Assembly (NCBI GenBank): GCA_018364635.1
Contig: JAGZLR010000091.1
Location: 1 to 6,068 of the forward strand
DNA: 6,068 nucleotides
Reading direction: 5' to 3'
Source of the DNA: Clostridiales bacterium
GTDB lineage: Bacteria; Bacillota; Clostridia; Lachnospirales; Anaerotignaceae
Positions 6,027-6,068 of the stretch are shown here, piece after piece. Both the position numbers and the translations under genes were made by a program. The notes under the pieces were generated by a model that did no database searches, had not been told where the DNA came from, and saw only the letters and a program-made list of their open reading frames with translations. Each line of letters opens with the position of its first letter. Position 1 is the stretch's first letter.

Positions 6027-6068
6027 TTACCTCAAAACAAGGGCTTAAAGTGTAGAACAGTCATTGTA
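6027..6068 (-). other. unexplained edge sequence, possible junction with a foreign or lost upstream element
   Basis: This edge should hold the adhesin leader or signal peptide but shows neither. The three frames carry stops (TAA at 6029-6027, TGA at 6034-6032, and a TAA at 6047-6045). One frame reads MTVLHFKPLF before its stop, which could be the tail of an upstream gene. A short inverted repeat (5982-5991 with 6040-6049, TTCAAGCCCT against TTTAAGCCCT) spans the junction. It may be the end of an inserted element or of a recombined segment, but I cannot name an insertion sequence from this much. Confidence 0.3.

Noticed and set aside
6032..6064. Short minus-strand frame reading MTVLHFKPLF as the end of a transposase
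   Set aside because: Ten residues are too few to assign to a family, and another frame is equally possible. It is noted only as edge sequence.
1..6068. CRISPR arrays, tRNA or rRNA genes, and riboswitches
   Set aside because: No regularly spaced repeats, no tRNA-like or rRNA-like stretches and no structured leader were seen on either strand.

Overview
The window carries one minus-strand operon for a covalently assembled surface pilus of a low-GC Gram-positive bacterium. Sortase-anchored proteins with positively charged tails, strong Shine-Dalgarno sites and AT-rich DNA indicate Firmicutes. The look of the proteins suggests a gut clostridium such as a Lachnospiraceae member, but that genus-level guess is inference and cannot be settled here.

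Layout in transcription order, from high to low coordinates. (1) 6026-3756: a large tip adhesin with an internal thioester domain (Cys and TQNA motifs intact), two Cna-B/isopeptide-type domains and a VPPTG sorting signal; its frame has no start codon or signal peptide in the window. (2) 3759-3247: a SipA-like signal peptidase homologue in which both catalytic residues are replaced. (3) 3190-2087: the FctA-type major pilin, with two isopeptide domains and a VPVTG signal. (4) 2084-1317: a class B sortase with intact His, Cys and Arg. (5) 1330-689: a small FctB-type minor pilin, probably the basal anchor, with a proline-rich tail and an LVKTG signal. A strong hairpin terminator (630-675) closes the operon. 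Beyond it, a good promoter (554-582) drives a separate membrane protein of unknown function (510 to the window edge, partial).

The gene order adhesin, SipA, major pilin, class B sortase, minor pilin is that of the FCT pilus region of Streptococcus pyogenes (cpa, sipA, fctA, srtC/srtB, fctB). By that model the sortase links FctA subunits through their VPxTG threonine to a lysine of the next subunit, adds the adhesin at the tip and the minor pilin at the base, and the inactive signal peptidase homologue acts as an assembly factor. Genes overlap or nearly touch (4-bp overlap, 56-bp gap, 2-bp gap, 14-bp overlap), so the block is almost certainly cotranscribed.

The least ordinary part is the upstream edge. 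The adhesin frame stays open for 83 codons before the first possible start (a TTG at 5777 with no ribosome site), crosses an eight-G run (5908-5915), and stops at a TAA at 6029-6027 without any ATG or GTG. The gene has either lost its 5' end by insertion or recombination, or is in a silent state of some switch. The thioester half of the adhesin is also visibly more AT-rich than the rest of the operon.
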